A stretch of DNA of 64,000 nt from Microbulbifer elongatus. Lineage in GTDB: Bacteria; Pseudomonadota; Gammaproteobacteria; Pseudomonadales; Cellvibrionaceae. Where the stretch lies: positions 231,501 to 295,500 of the forward strand of contig NZ_JAIVKJ010000003.1 in assembly GCF_020524885.1 (NCBI RefSeq), in the 5' to 3' direction. Shown here piece after piece: positions 37,679 to 45,809 of this stretch. A program made the translations under genes and the position numbers. Within the stretch, counting starts at the first letter, position 1. Each line of letters begins with the position of its first letter. Below the pieces are notes generated by a model. That model did no database searches and was not told the origin of the DNA. It saw nothing but the letters and a program-made list of their open reading frames with translations.

Positions 37679-38212
37679 ATGAAGACATCCATCAAGCGCG
37701 GCATGGCCGTTTCCTGCCTGCTTACCCTGGTACTGAACATGACTGCATGTGGTTATTTTCTGTACCCTGAGCGCAAAGGGCAGAGTGGTGGACGGGTCGA
37801 CCCGGTCGTCGTCATTCTGAATGGCGCAGGTCTTTTGTTCGGTATTCTGCCGGGTGTAGTGGCGTTCGCTGTGGACTTTACCAATGGCACCATTTATCTG
37901 CCTTCGGGTGGCAGTTCAGCCATCGACCGTCATATCAGTGCTGCAGATAACGGTGAAAAGGGTGAGGAGCTGGCGCAGCTGCTGGAAAAGGGCAAGCCAG
38001 TCATCGATCAGAACGGGCAGGCTTGGGTCGAGCTGCCACTGGACGCGCTGTCTGCTGATAAAAATGCCGACATGACCAATATGGAACAGGTGCGTGCTGC
38101 ACTGGGCGAGTACACGGGGCAGCAGGTGGCCGCATCCGATATCGTTTGGGTGCAGGATCTGGCAGCTCTTTCCCAGGCGCGCTCGGCGCAGCAGGCAACC
38201 GCGGCCCGCTGA
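37679..38212 (+). CDS. hypothetical lipoprotein
   Basis: A 177-residue protein with a signal helix (AVSCLLTLVLNMTAC) and lipobox Cys near residue 24. The conserved-looking block YPERKGQSGGRVDPVVVILNGAGLLFGILPGVVAFAVDFTNGTIYLP contains a second hydrophobic helix and resembles an unnamed proteobacterial lipoprotein family. The C-terminal half is acidic and soluble, ending in an Ala/Gln-rich tail. AGGAG precedes the ATG. Its stop lies 3 bp before the next gene, so the two are probably translated together. Function unknown. Confidence 0.8.
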   Translation: MKTSIKRGMAVSCLLTLVLNMTACGYFLYPERKGQSGGRVDPVVVILNGAGLLFGILPGVVAFAVDFTNGTIYLPSGGSSAIDRHISAADNGEKGEELAQLLEKGKPVIDQNGQAWVELPLDALSADKNADMTNMEQVRAALGEYTGQQVAASDIVWVQDLAALSQARSAQQATAAR

Positions 38213-38215
38213 CGG

Positions 38216-39166
38216 GTGAGTTTAAGGGCGGAGCTGGTATCCGGTGCGCGGGCTGTGGCACAGCACAACCCGCGCCGCTTTTCCCAGGATCTGAACGCGC
38301 CCACGGCGGTGCTGCCGTTTTTGAGGGAGCCGCATATTGTGCATATGGGGCTCAATCGCCTGTCTTCCACTCAGTGGCTGCAAGGCTGCTCCCGCCTTTC
38401 TCATTATCACCACAACAAACTCTCTGCTCGGCACCGCTTGGGTGACCGGGTGTTTGCGCACTTGCCAAAATCCTTGCCGGCGCAGCGCGAGCTGGCCGGA
38501 TTGATGGCGAAACACCTTCTGCGGGATCACGATGGTTATTCCGCTCTGGCAAACAGTGATATCTGTTGGCGGGGGGCGGGGCAGGAGCTTCGCTGGCCCG
38601 GCGCCGAGGCCGCCGCAGAGAGTGGTGAACCGCTCTGGGCGACCAGCCTCTGGGTTGCCGATGATCTCTGTATCCTGTTACCGGGCGCGCGCGGCTACGA
38701 GCTGGTGGCGGCGTCCCTGGCCGCTCCCAGTTACTGGCGCCTTGAAGAAAAAATTGGCCGCCCTCTAAGTACTATTCATCAGCCAGTACCCGGATTTCGT
38801 GAAAAGTTGGGAGAGCAGGTGGCGCGTTTTTTTGATCATCTGTTGCCAGCGTATCCCGTGTGGCGTGGCAATTGGTCGGTGGTGGATTCGCCGGAACTGT
38901 TGCAGCGCGGGGAGGCGGAGAAGGAAACTCCTGGTGGGTTGTATCTGCGTATCGAGCGTCAGTCCCTGCGGCGTCTGCCGGAAACCGGTGCGGTGGTGTT
39001 TTCCATTCGGGTGATGACCAACCCGCTTTCGGATCTGTTGGACGTCCCGGGCGCTCTGGCAAGTTTGAGGGGGGCCGTTGCCGCGATGTCACCCGATGAG
39101 TCGCGCTACAAGTCTCTTGCCCCTCTGCGCGCAGAGTTGGATGCATTCTTCGGCAAGTATCTTTGA
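38216..39166 (+). CDS. heme-dependent oxidative N-demethylase-like protein (DUF3445)
   Basis: A 316-residue protein matching the HDM alpha-subunit/DUF3445 family. Visible landmarks are HMGLNRLSSTQWLQ, HLPKSLPAQRELAGLMAKHLLRDH, DDLCILLPGARGYELVAASLAAPSYWRLEEKIGRPLSTIHQPVPGFREKL and the key strand LYLRIERQSLRRLPETGAVVFSIRV. In characterised members this PAS-like domain binds heme and oxidatively demethylates a dimethylamine substrate; they are usually fused to or paired with flavin subunits, and none is visible here. GTG start at 38216 is uncertain (weak SD); family members begin near residue 40. Neighbour of a lipoprotein gene. Confidence 0.8.
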   Translation: MSLRAELVSGARAVAQHNPRRFSQDLNAPTAVLPFLREPHIVHMGLNRLSSTQWLQGCSRLSHYHHNKLSARHRLGDRVFAHLPKSLPAQRELAGLMAKHLLRDHDGYSALANSDICWRGAGQELRWPGAEAAAESGEPLWATSLWVADDLCILLPGARGYELVAASLAAPSYWRLEEKIGRPLSTIHQPVPGFREKLGEQVARFFDHLLPAYPVWRGNWSVVDSPELLQRGEAEKETPGGLYLRIERQSLRRLPETGAVVFSIRVMTNPLSDLLDVPGALASLRGAVAAMSPDESRYKSLAPLRAELDAFFGKYL

Positions 39167-39170
39167 GCGC

Positions 39171-39200
39171 CGTTAAGCGTCGTTAAGCGTCGTTAAGCGC
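39171..39200. repeat. tandem 10-bp repeat, three copies
   Basis: CGTTAAGCGT occurs at 39171 and 39181, and CGTTAAGCGC at 39191, exactly head to tail. Two diverged units (CTTTAGCCGC, TTTAAGCACT) continue to about 39220. It sits just after a coding stop. Confidence 0.85.
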
Positions 39201-39334
39201 CTTTAGCCGCTTTAAGCACTTTTCAGTGTCTTTCCAAAAAAAACGGTGCGGCCGGCGTCTTTTCAAAAAGAGCCGACACGCACTGATTCACCTCTCTATT
39301 TCTTGCGACCTGCTGTGTGCTCACCAGCTAACGT

Positions 39335-40330
39335 TCACTCCGCGCCATGTGCCTTGAAGGCTTTGGGTGAGAGCCCGGTCCATCGCCGGAAGGCCTTGCC
39401 GAATGCGCTTTCGTCGCAGTAGCCCAGTGCCGCTGCGATATCCACGTTGGTTTTCTCTCCCTGGCGCAACCACTGGCATGCGTAGTGGCTGCGCACCTCG
39501 TCTTGTATGGCACGGAAACTGGCGTTTTCTTCAAGCAGCTTGCGCCCCAGATGGCGGGGGCTGATGCATAGCCGTGCGGCAACCTGCTCGCGGCTGAGTT
39601 GAGGTTCCTGCTGCAAAAGGTGGGCAACGCGCAGTTGCAGACTTTTGCTGGTCAGCGCCTTGAGCAGGGCGTCTGCCTCCGGTTTCAGGCGCGCCATCAC
39701 TTGCCTGTCGGCCGCGACAAGCGGGATCTCGAGATCTTGTGGGCGCAGGCGGATCCCAGAGGACTCCGCATTGAATTGCACTGGTGCCTGCAGCAACTGC
39801 TGATACTGCTGTTGCACCGCCAGTGACGGTGTGGGGTAGGCAAACTGTATGCTCTGGGGCTGGAATTCGCGGCCGGTCATGGCGCGGGCCTGGGCCAGGC
39901 AGATGGAGAGTACCGTCTCCACGCGCAGGCGGGCGCAGCGCAGGTAGTTGGGGCGGTAGCAGAAGTCCACGTAAAAGCTGCCGCGGCGCATCTCAAACTG
40001 GCCGCCTTCGCCCAGGAGCGGATGGTAGATTAGCAGTTGGTCGAGTGCGGCGCCGAGGTTTTTCTGGGTCATCAGCAGGTAGCCCACCAGTCCCATCTGG
40101 CTGCCCTGCATGGCCTGGCCCAGCCTGATGCCGAGCAGGGGGTCCGGGTGAGCGGCCTGCACCGCCAGCCAGATCTCCTCCTGAACCTGCATGGGGACTC
40201 TTTCTTCCTCGTTAATGGCGGTCAGAAGGGCCTGAGCTTCTTTGGGGAGCTTTAGCTGAAGTTGATCCAGAGCACTGATAATTGCGCGTGTATAGCTAAG
40301 AGTTACGCTTCTGCTGTCTGTCGTGTTCAA
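39335..40330 (-). CDS. AraC-family transcriptional regulator (OruR-like), divergent from the FMO operon
   Basis: A 331-residue regulator. The N-terminal domain has HPDPLLGIRLGQAMQGSQMGLVGYLLMTQKNLGAALDQLLIYHPLLG, the OruR/Arabinose_bd ligand domain. The C-terminal helix-turn-helix pair at about 235-325 includes QLSREQVAARLCISPRHLGRKLLEENASF and VDIAAALGYCDESAFGKAFRRWTGLSPKAFK. It is transcribed divergently from the flavin monooxygenase gene, across a 212-bp gap with strong inverted repeats, and is the likely activator of that operon. Relatives often sense fatty acids, amino acids or hydrocarbons. Confidence 0.92.
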   Translation of the reverse strand: MNTTDSRSVTLSYTRAIISALDQLQLKLPKEAQALLTAINEEERVPMQVQEEIWLAVQAAHPDPLLGIRLGQAMQGSQMGLVGYLLMTQKNLGAALDQLLIYHPLLGEGGQFEMRRGSFYVDFCYRPNYLRCARLRVETVLSICLAQARAMTGREFQPQSIQFAYPTPSLAVQQQYQQLLQAPVQFNAESSGIRLRPQDLEIPLVAADRQVMARLKPEADALLKALTSKSLQLRVAHLLQQEPQLSREQVAARLCISPRHLGRKLLEENASFRAIQDEVRSHYACQWLRQGEKTNVDIAAALGYCDESAFGKAFRRWTGLSPKAFKAHGAE

Positions 40331-40401
40331 AACGCCTGTCCGAAATTAACCAGAGACTGCCCGATTATGACGACGGCGCCTCCTGATGTCACGTTATATT
40401 G

Positions 40402-40423
40402 ATTGCCAACGAAATTTGGCAAT
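40402..40423. promoter_or_regulatory. inverted repeat between AraC regulator and FMO operon
   Basis: ATTGCCAA, 6-bp spacer, TTGGCAAT: perfect 8-bp arms. A second repeat, GCATGT-N8-ACATGC, abuts it at 40426-40445. Both lie 72-115 bp from the regulator start and about 100-140 bp from the FMO start, a typical place for operators of a divergent pair. Confidence 0.5.
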
Positions 40424-40542
40424 TTGCATGTCGTCGAGCACATGCCGTCGAACAAGTGTGAACGAGAGTTGAGCGCCCCGTCCGGAATGCCGGTCCGGGT
40501 GCCTCTAAGTCGAAGATCTGCGAGAAGATCCGGAGAAAAATA

Positions 40543-41889
40543 ATGAAGCCCTTCGCTGTTATTGGCGCCGGTCCCATGGGACTGTGCAGTGTACGCAATC
40601 TATCCAAACATGGAATCCCCTGTGTGGGCTTTGAGATCCACAGCGATGTGGGTGGCCTGTGGGATATCGACAGCAGCACCAGCACCATGTACGAATCGGC
40701 GCACCTGATCTCGTCGAAGAAAATGACCGAGTTCGCGGAATTCCCGATGGGCGACGATGTAGCGCTGTTCCCACATCACAGCGAGTTGCGCGAGTACTTC
40801 CGTGCCTATGCGCGGGAGTTTGATCTCTACCGTCACTACGAGTTTGAGACTGAAGTGGTCAGCTGTGAGCGGGTAGGGGAAGACTGGCAGATTACCACCC
40901 GTCGCAACGGCGAAGAGCAGACCCGTGTGTTCGGTGGCCTGCTGATCGCCAACGGTACCTTGCACCACCCGAATATGCCGTCCCTGCCAGGGGAATTCGC
41001 CGGTGAATTACTGCATTCCTGCGATTACCGCGATCCGGCTATTTTTGACGACAAGCGTGTGCTGCTTGTGGGCTGTGGTAACAGCGGTGCGGATATCGCG
41101 GTGGATGCGGCGCACCGCGCGAAAAATGTGGATATCAGCCTGCGCCGGGGCTACTACTTCCTGCCGAAATTTATCGGCGGCAAGGCCACAGACGCTCTGG
41201 GTGGACGTATCAAATTGCCGCGCTTTATCCAGCAGCGCATCAGTGCGGCGATATCCAAATTGATGCTGGGTACGCCGGAGCAGTACGGACTGCCCAAGCC
41301 CGATTACAAGATGTTCGAGTCGCACCCGGTGATCAACTCCCTGATCCTGCACCATATCGGTCACGGGGATATCAAGGCGCGCAAGGACGTTGCTGAAGTG
41401 GACGGCCACAAGGTGACGTTCACCGATGGCTCCACCGGCGAGTACGACATGATCCTGATGGCCACGGGATACAAACTGCACTACCCGTTCATCGATCGCG
41501 CGCACCTGAACTGGGACGAGTATGCGCCTCGCTTGTACCTCAATGTGTTCCACCCGGAATACGACAACCTGTTCCTGATGGGAATGGTGGAAGCGGCCGG
41601 TCTCGGTTGGGAAGGGCGGAACAAGCAGGCGGAAATGGTTGCGCTGTATATCAAGCAGCTGGCCGCCGGCGCGGGATCCGCGCAGAAGTTGAGGCAGACC
41701 AAGCTGGCACAGGCTGGCAACCGGGCAGACGGCGGTATGAACTACCTGAAGCTGGAGCGGATGGCCTATTACGTCCACAAAGACACCTACCTGAAAGCAC
41801 TGGCCGGTCACACCAAAGACTTGCTCAAAGACCTACCGGTTGCGGATACTGGACACTTTTCATCCAATCCGGCCCCGGCGACCCGTTGA
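40543..41889 (+). CDS. flavin-containing monooxygenase
   Basis: A 448-residue class B flavoprotein monooxygenase. The FAD Rossmann motif is GAGPMGLCSV (about residues 8-17), the FMO fingerprint FxGxxxHxxxY occurs as FAGELLHSCDYRD, and the NADPH Rossmann motif is GCGNSGADIA. ATGYKLHYPF is the late FMO ATG motif. Such enzymes S- or N-oxygenate or perform Baeyer-Villiger reactions; FxGxxxH-xxxY rather than ...HxxxW(P/D) favours the FMO type. First gene of a four-gene operon with a BASS transporter and two SDRs. SD GGAG is at good distance. Confidence 0.92.
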   Translation: MKPFAVIGAGPMGLCSVRNLSKHGIPCVGFEIHSDVGGLWDIDSSTSTMYESAHLISSKKMTEFAEFPMGDDVALFPHHSELREYFRAYAREFDLYRHYEFETEVVSCERVGEDWQITTRRNGEEQTRVFGGLLIANGTLHHPNMPSLPGEFAGELLHSCDYRDPAIFDDKRVLLVGCGNSGADIAVDAAHRAKNVDISLRRGYYFLPKFIGGKATDALGGRIKLPRFIQQRISAAISKLMLGTPEQYGLPKPDYKMFESHPVINSLILHHIGHGDIKARKDVAEVDGHKVTFTDGSTGEYDMILMATGYKLHYPFIDRAHLNWDEYAPRLYLNVFHPEYDNLFLMGMVEAAGLGWEGRNKQAEMVALYIKQLAAGAGSAQKLRQTKLAQAGNRADGGMNYLKLERMAYYVHKDTYLKALAGHTKDLLKDLPVADTGHFSSNPAPATR

Positions 41890-41902
41890 GGTCGCTTAGA
41901 CC

Positions 41903-42862
41903 ATGAATGAATTGAATCCTATAGTCACAGCCTCCGTTGAAAGCTTCCAGATGTCGCCCGCGGCACTGGTGGCACTGAATGCGGTGCTAGCGTTTATGAT
42001 GCTTGGTGTATCGCTGGGCCTGCGTACCGCGGATTTCCGACGTGTGCTCAGTCGCCCTGTGGCGCCGGTTACCGGCCTGGTAGCGCAGTTTCTGTTGCTG
42101 CCGGCCATCACCTGCCTGGGCACTTGGGCGCTGGATATCAGCCCCGGCCTGGCACTGGGCATGATCCTGGTGTCCTGCTGCCCCGGAGGCACCTTCTCCA
42201 ATGTGATGACCTGGATCGGGCGCGCCAATGTGGCTACGTCGGTCAGTATGACCGCGGTCTCGAGCCTCGCCGCCGTGATCATGACACCATTCAATTTTGC
42301 CCTCTACGGCAGCCTCAACCCCAACACCCGCGAAGCCCTTCAGGCCATTGCCCTGCCGGCGGAAAATGTGGTGATGATGGTAGTGCTGGTGCTGGCGGTG
42401 CCGATGATCCTGGGGATGATCGTGGGTGCCCATTTCCCCAAATTTGCCGAGCGCAGCGAGCGCTACTTCCGAAGCGCTTCTCTGCTGGTGTTCCTCCTTT
42501 TCGTGGTGATTTCTTTCAGCAAGCACTGGGAGACAGCGTTGCAGATCGCTGGATCCGTGCTGGTGCTTGTGGTCGCCCACAACGCGATCGCGTTCTTGAT
42601 CGGGGATTTGTCCAGCCGCGCAGCACGGCTGCCGCAGGGGGACAGGCGGGCGGTCACCATGGAGGTTGGCATCCAGAACTCGGGGCTGGCTCTGGCAATC
42701 TTGTTTACATTTTATCCGCAGGCGGGGGAGATGCTGGTCATCGCCGGCTTCTGGGGTGTGTGGCACCTCGTCTCTGGGCTCAGTCTTGCCGGTTACTGGA
42801 ATTTCAGTCAGCGCCGCAGGGCGACGGCGGCAATCGGGGATGCCGCAGACTATTCCAGTTAG
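41903..42862 (+). CDS. bile acid:sodium symporter family (BASS) transporter
   Basis: A 319-residue integral membrane protein with about ten helices. The sodium-site and crossover segments are PAITCLGTWALDISPGLALGMILVSCCPGGTFSNVMTWIGRANVATSVSMT and VTMEVGIQNSGLALAILFTF, both diagnostic of BASS transporters. The family carries bile acids, steroid sulphates, pyruvate or other organic anions with sodium. It starts 13 bp after the FMO stop, so cotranscription is likely, and suggests the operon imports its substrate. Confidence 0.92.
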   Translation: MNELNPIVTASVESFQMSPAALVALNAVLAFMMLGVSLGLRTADFRRVLSRPVAPVTGLVAQFLLLPAITCLGTWALDISPGLALGMILVSCCPGGTFSNVMTWIGRANVATSVSMTAVSSLAAVIMTPFNFALYGSLNPNTREALQAIALPAENVVMMVVLVLAVPMILGMIVGAHFPKFAERSERYFRSASLLVFLLFVVISFSKHWETALQIAGSVLVLVVAHNAIAFLIGDLSSRAARLPQGDRRAVTMEVGIQNSGLALAILFTFYPQAGEMLVIAGFWGVWHLVSGLSLAGYWNFSQRRRATAAIGDAADYSS

Positions 42863-42911
42863 ATTTTTACGCGGATTGTAAAGCCAATAGAACAATAAGA
42901 GTTGTATCAAA

Positions 42912-43916
42912 ATGAGTGAAAGAAGGGTCTTGATTACCGGCGCCGCTGGTTATGTGGGCGGCCAGCTCGGAGCGCTTCTGAGCAAAGAAATGACGGTTGT
43001 TGGGGTGGATATCCAGAAGCGGGAAACACCATTCCCCCTGTTTGTCATGGACATCTGTGACGACGCGCTCGTTGAGTTGATGCGTGCAGAGAATATTACC
43101 CATGTTGTGCATCTCGCTTCCGTGGTATCCCCCGGGCGTGACCGTGCGCGTGAATACCGCATTGATGTGGAAGGCACCCGCAACGTTCTCGATGCCTGTG
43201 TCGCAGCGGGTGTCGAGCACCTGACCCTGACCAGCAGCGGCGCCGCCTACGGCTACCATGCCGACAACCCGGCCTGGCTGAAAGAGGGTGACCCCCTGCG
43301 CGGCAACCCGGAGTTTGCCTACTCTGATCACAAGCGCCTGGTGGAAGAAATGCTTGCGGAATATCGCGAGCGGCACCCGCAGCTCAAGCAGCTGATTTTC
43401 CGCCCCTGTTCCATCATCGGTGCCACCACCAACAGCAAGATCAGCAACCTGTTTGCCGGCACCAGTATTCTCGATCCGGGCGGCCACAACTCCCCGTTTG
43501 TATTCATCTGGGATGAAGACGTCATCGGTGCGATCGAGTACGGCGTCAAGCAAGGCGCCAGCGGGATTTACAATCTGGCAGGTGACGGCGCGCTGACCCC
43601 GGCAGAAATCGCACGCCTCCTGGGCAAGCCCGTGCGACGCCCGCCGGTATGGATGCTGAAAGCTCTGCTGGGAATCAGTTTCAATCTGCATCTGGGCAAT
43701 GTGCAACCGGCCCAGGTGATGTTTCTCCAGTACCGGCCAGTGCTCTTGAATACCCGTCTGAAATCCGAGCTGGGTTATCAGCCAAAGAAAACTTCCGCAG
43801 AAGCTTTCGCGTATTTTGCCAGCGAGGCCCTGGGCATCCCGGTAACGGCCGATGCTGCGCAGGTCAGTTATCCCGATACAGCCGATGAGACGGTAGTTGA
43901 GGGGCAGCCGGCGTGA
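42912..43916 (+). CDS. extended SDR (NAD-dependent epimerase/dehydratase-like)
   Basis: A 334-residue extended short-chain dehydrogenase. The cofactor motif is LITGAAGYVGGQLG, with VGVDIQ favouring NAD(H). The substrate-side motif ..HLASVV.. and the catalytic pair in FAYSDHKRLVEE (YxxxK) and TLTSSGAAYG (Ser) are present. Family relatives act on sugar nucleotides, steroids or terpenoid alcohols; no nucleotide-sugar biosynthesis genes lie nearby, so an alcohol or ketone in the FMO pathway is more plausible. Its stop overlaps the next start by 4 nt. Confidence 0.9.
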   Translation: MSERRVLITGAAGYVGGQLGALLSKEMTVVGVDIQKRETPFPLFVMDICDDALVELMRAENITHVVHLASVVSPGRDRAREYRIDVEGTRNVLDACVAAGVEHLTLTSSGAAYGYHADNPAWLKEGDPLRGNPEFAYSDHKRLVEEMLAEYRERHPQLKQLIFRPCSIIGATTNSKISNLFAGTSILDPGGHNSPFVFIWDEDVIGAIEYGVKQGASGIYNLAGDGALTPAEIARLLGKPVRRPPVWMLKALLGISFNLHLGNVQPAQVMFLQYRPVLLNTRLKSELGYQPKKTSAEAFAYFASEALGIPVTADAAQVSYPDTADETVVEGQPA

Positions 43917-44776
43917 ACAAGTCCGAGTGTAAAAGCCGTGTAAAGATAATCGTCGTGACCGGTGCTGCCGGTGGACTCGGATGGGCGCTGGTACAGGCGT
44001 TTATCAAGTCACACACGGGCAACGCGCCGCTGCGGTTTGCTCTGATCGATGTGAATGGCGAGGCACTGGCAGCTCGCGGCCGCGAACTGGAGCGGCAAGG
44101 TATCGACGCTGATGTATTTGAGGCCGATCTGTCCTGCGAAGTGTCTATAGCGAATGTATGCGAGCGGTTGTGCGACCTTTACTCCCATGTCGACCTGCTG
44201 GTAAATAATGCCGGTATTACCCACCGCAGTCTCGCTTGCCAGACGTCCAACGCGGTTATCCGGCGGGTGATGGCGGTGGATTACCATGCGCCGGTTGAGC
44301 TTGCGCAGGGGCTGCTAGCGCCGTTGCGTTCTGCCGCCGGCTGCGTGATTAATATCAGCTCTATGGCGGGTTGGATGCCGGTGCTGGGACGCGCCGGTTA
44401 CTGCGCGGCAAAAAGTGCGCTGCACCAGTACTTTGAAACCTTCCGCGAGGAAGTGCGCGAGGAGGGAATCCGCGTGCTGATGGTGTACCCGAGTTTTGTG
44501 GCTACCAACATCGATGCCAATGCCCTATCCGGTGACGGCGGGCGCGCGCAACACGCGCAGAGCACCATTGGTGTGGTGCGCAGTGCGGACTGGATGGCGG
44601 AGAAAATTGTCGCCGCACAAGCCTCGGGCAAAGAGCGATTGTTCCCGCGTGATAAGTCGCTGCTGGGTGCCTATCTGTACAAGTTGGCTCCGGGTCTCTT
44701 TTTGCGCCAGATGGTGAAAAACTTTCGCGTGGAGCTGGAGGCGGGCCGAAAGCTCGCGCAGCAGGCCAATCCCTAG
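43913..44776 (+). CDS. classical SDR oxidoreductase
   Basis: A 287-residue short-chain dehydrogenase/reductase. TGAAGGLGWALVQAF is the cofactor-binding loop, NNAGITHRS the NNAG motif, and INISSMAGWMPVLGRAGYCAAKSALHQY the catalytic Ser-Tyr-Lys region (YCAAK). The C-terminal extension RQMVKNFRVELEAGRKL may contact membrane or partner. GTG start overlaps the previous stop (GTGA). Last gene of the FMO operon. Confidence 0.92.
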   Translation: MNKSECKSRVKIIVVTGAAGGLGWALVQAFIKSHTGNAPLRFALIDVNGEALAARGRELERQGIDADVFEADLSCEVSIANVCERLCDLYSHVDLLVNNAGITHRSLACQTSNAVIRRVMAVDYHAPVELAQGLLAPLRSAAGCVINISSMAGWMPVLGRAGYCAAKSALHQYFETFREEVREEGIRVLMVYPSFVATNIDANALSGDGGRAQHAQSTIGVVRSADWMAEKIVAAQASGKERLFPRDKSLLGAYLYKLAPGLFLRQMVKNFRVELEAGRKLAQQANP

Positions 44777-44988
44777 CGTTCATCCCCGAAACTAGTCACA
44801 AGGACTGGTCATCCGAACTAGCCGCCGGGTCACTCCGGCGGATAGCTATTCCATTTCCCCTCTATCCCAGTTTCTACCTCCTTGTTTGCTGTCGAATTTA
44901 TGGCGAGCAGACCCTACAATGCGACCGAATCGTCGAGCCCTGTGCAGTAACCAGTTTCGGCGTCTCATTCGCCAACCGGGTAATCACA

Positions 44989-45777
44989 ATGCCGCTGGTC
45001 GACAGCCACTGCCACTTTGACTTTGATGCCTTTGCCCCGGACCGCGCCGAGGTCTGGAAGCGTTGTATATCGCGGGGTGTCAACACGCTGGTTATTCCGG
45101 GGGTGAGTATCCCCCAGTGGCGACATCTGTTTGCGCTGGTAAAAACCCAGCCCGGCTGGTTTGGGGCTGTGGGTGTACACCCCTGGTGGGTCAAGGACCT
45201 GGCCATTGCCCCGGCCCAGTTGTCGCGCGCGGTAGTGGAGCGAGTTGAGCGTGAGCGCAGCGGCATCGAAAATCGCTGTGTTGCGGTGGGGGAGTGCGGC
45301 CTGGACGCAAATATCGAAACACCCATGGAGCAACAGATAGCGGTGTTTGAGGCTCAGCTGGACGCGGCCAATACCGTTTCCCTGCCGGTATTAGTGCACT
45401 GCGTGCGTGCGCACAACGAGGTAATTCGCGCGCTCAAGAATAGCCGTCCAAAAAAAGGCGGCGTGATTCACGCATTTTCCGGGAGTCGGGAAATTGCCGA
45501 AACTTACATTGAGCTCGGGTTTTATCTTGGGGTAGGGGGCACCATTACGTACGAGCGTGCTGCCAAAACGCGCGGCACCGTGGCCAGTGTTTCCCTCGAG
45601 AGGCTACTACTGGAATCGGATGCGCCGGATATGCCTCACGCCGGACGCCAGGGCCAGCGCAACAGTCCGGAGTATCTGCCGTCGCTGGCGGAGACTCTGG
45701 CGGCACTGCGGGGAGAGTCAGTGGACGCGGTGATCGCACAAACTGAAAAAAATGCCCGGTCGCTCTTTGCTCTGTGA
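44989..45777 (+). CDS. TatD-family metal-dependent hydrolase (YjjV-like)
   Basis: A 262-residue TIM-barrel hydrolase. Metal-ligand motifs are DSHCHFDFDAF near the start, GVHPWW, GECGLD, LVHCVRAHNEV, HAFSG and LESDAP. TatD proteins are DNases or peptidyl-tRNA-associated deacylases; YjjV is the nearest E. coli type by the HPWW and RAHNE details. The stop overlaps an unused GTG in frame with the next gene, and that gene's ATG is 32 bp downstream. Confidence 0.92.
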   Translation: MPLVDSHCHFDFDAFAPDRAEVWKRCISRGVNTLVIPGVSIPQWRHLFALVKTQPGWFGAVGVHPWWVKDLAIAPAQLSRAVVERVERERSGIENRCVAVGECGLDANIETPMEQQIAVFEAQLDAANTVSLPVLVHCVRAHNEVIRALKNSRPKKGGVIHAFSGSREIAETYIELGFYLGVGGTITYERAAKTRGTVASVSLERLLLESDAPDMPHAGRQGQRNSPEYLPSLAETLAALRGESVDAVIAQTEKNARSLFAL

Positions 45778-45809
45778 GTTGTACGATTAATGGCAGGATA
45801 AATAGCGCA

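Noticed and set aside
42124..42915. 263-residue forward frame inside the BASS gene
   Set aside because: Alternative frame of the transporter gene with Gly/Arg/Pro-rich composition and no SD.
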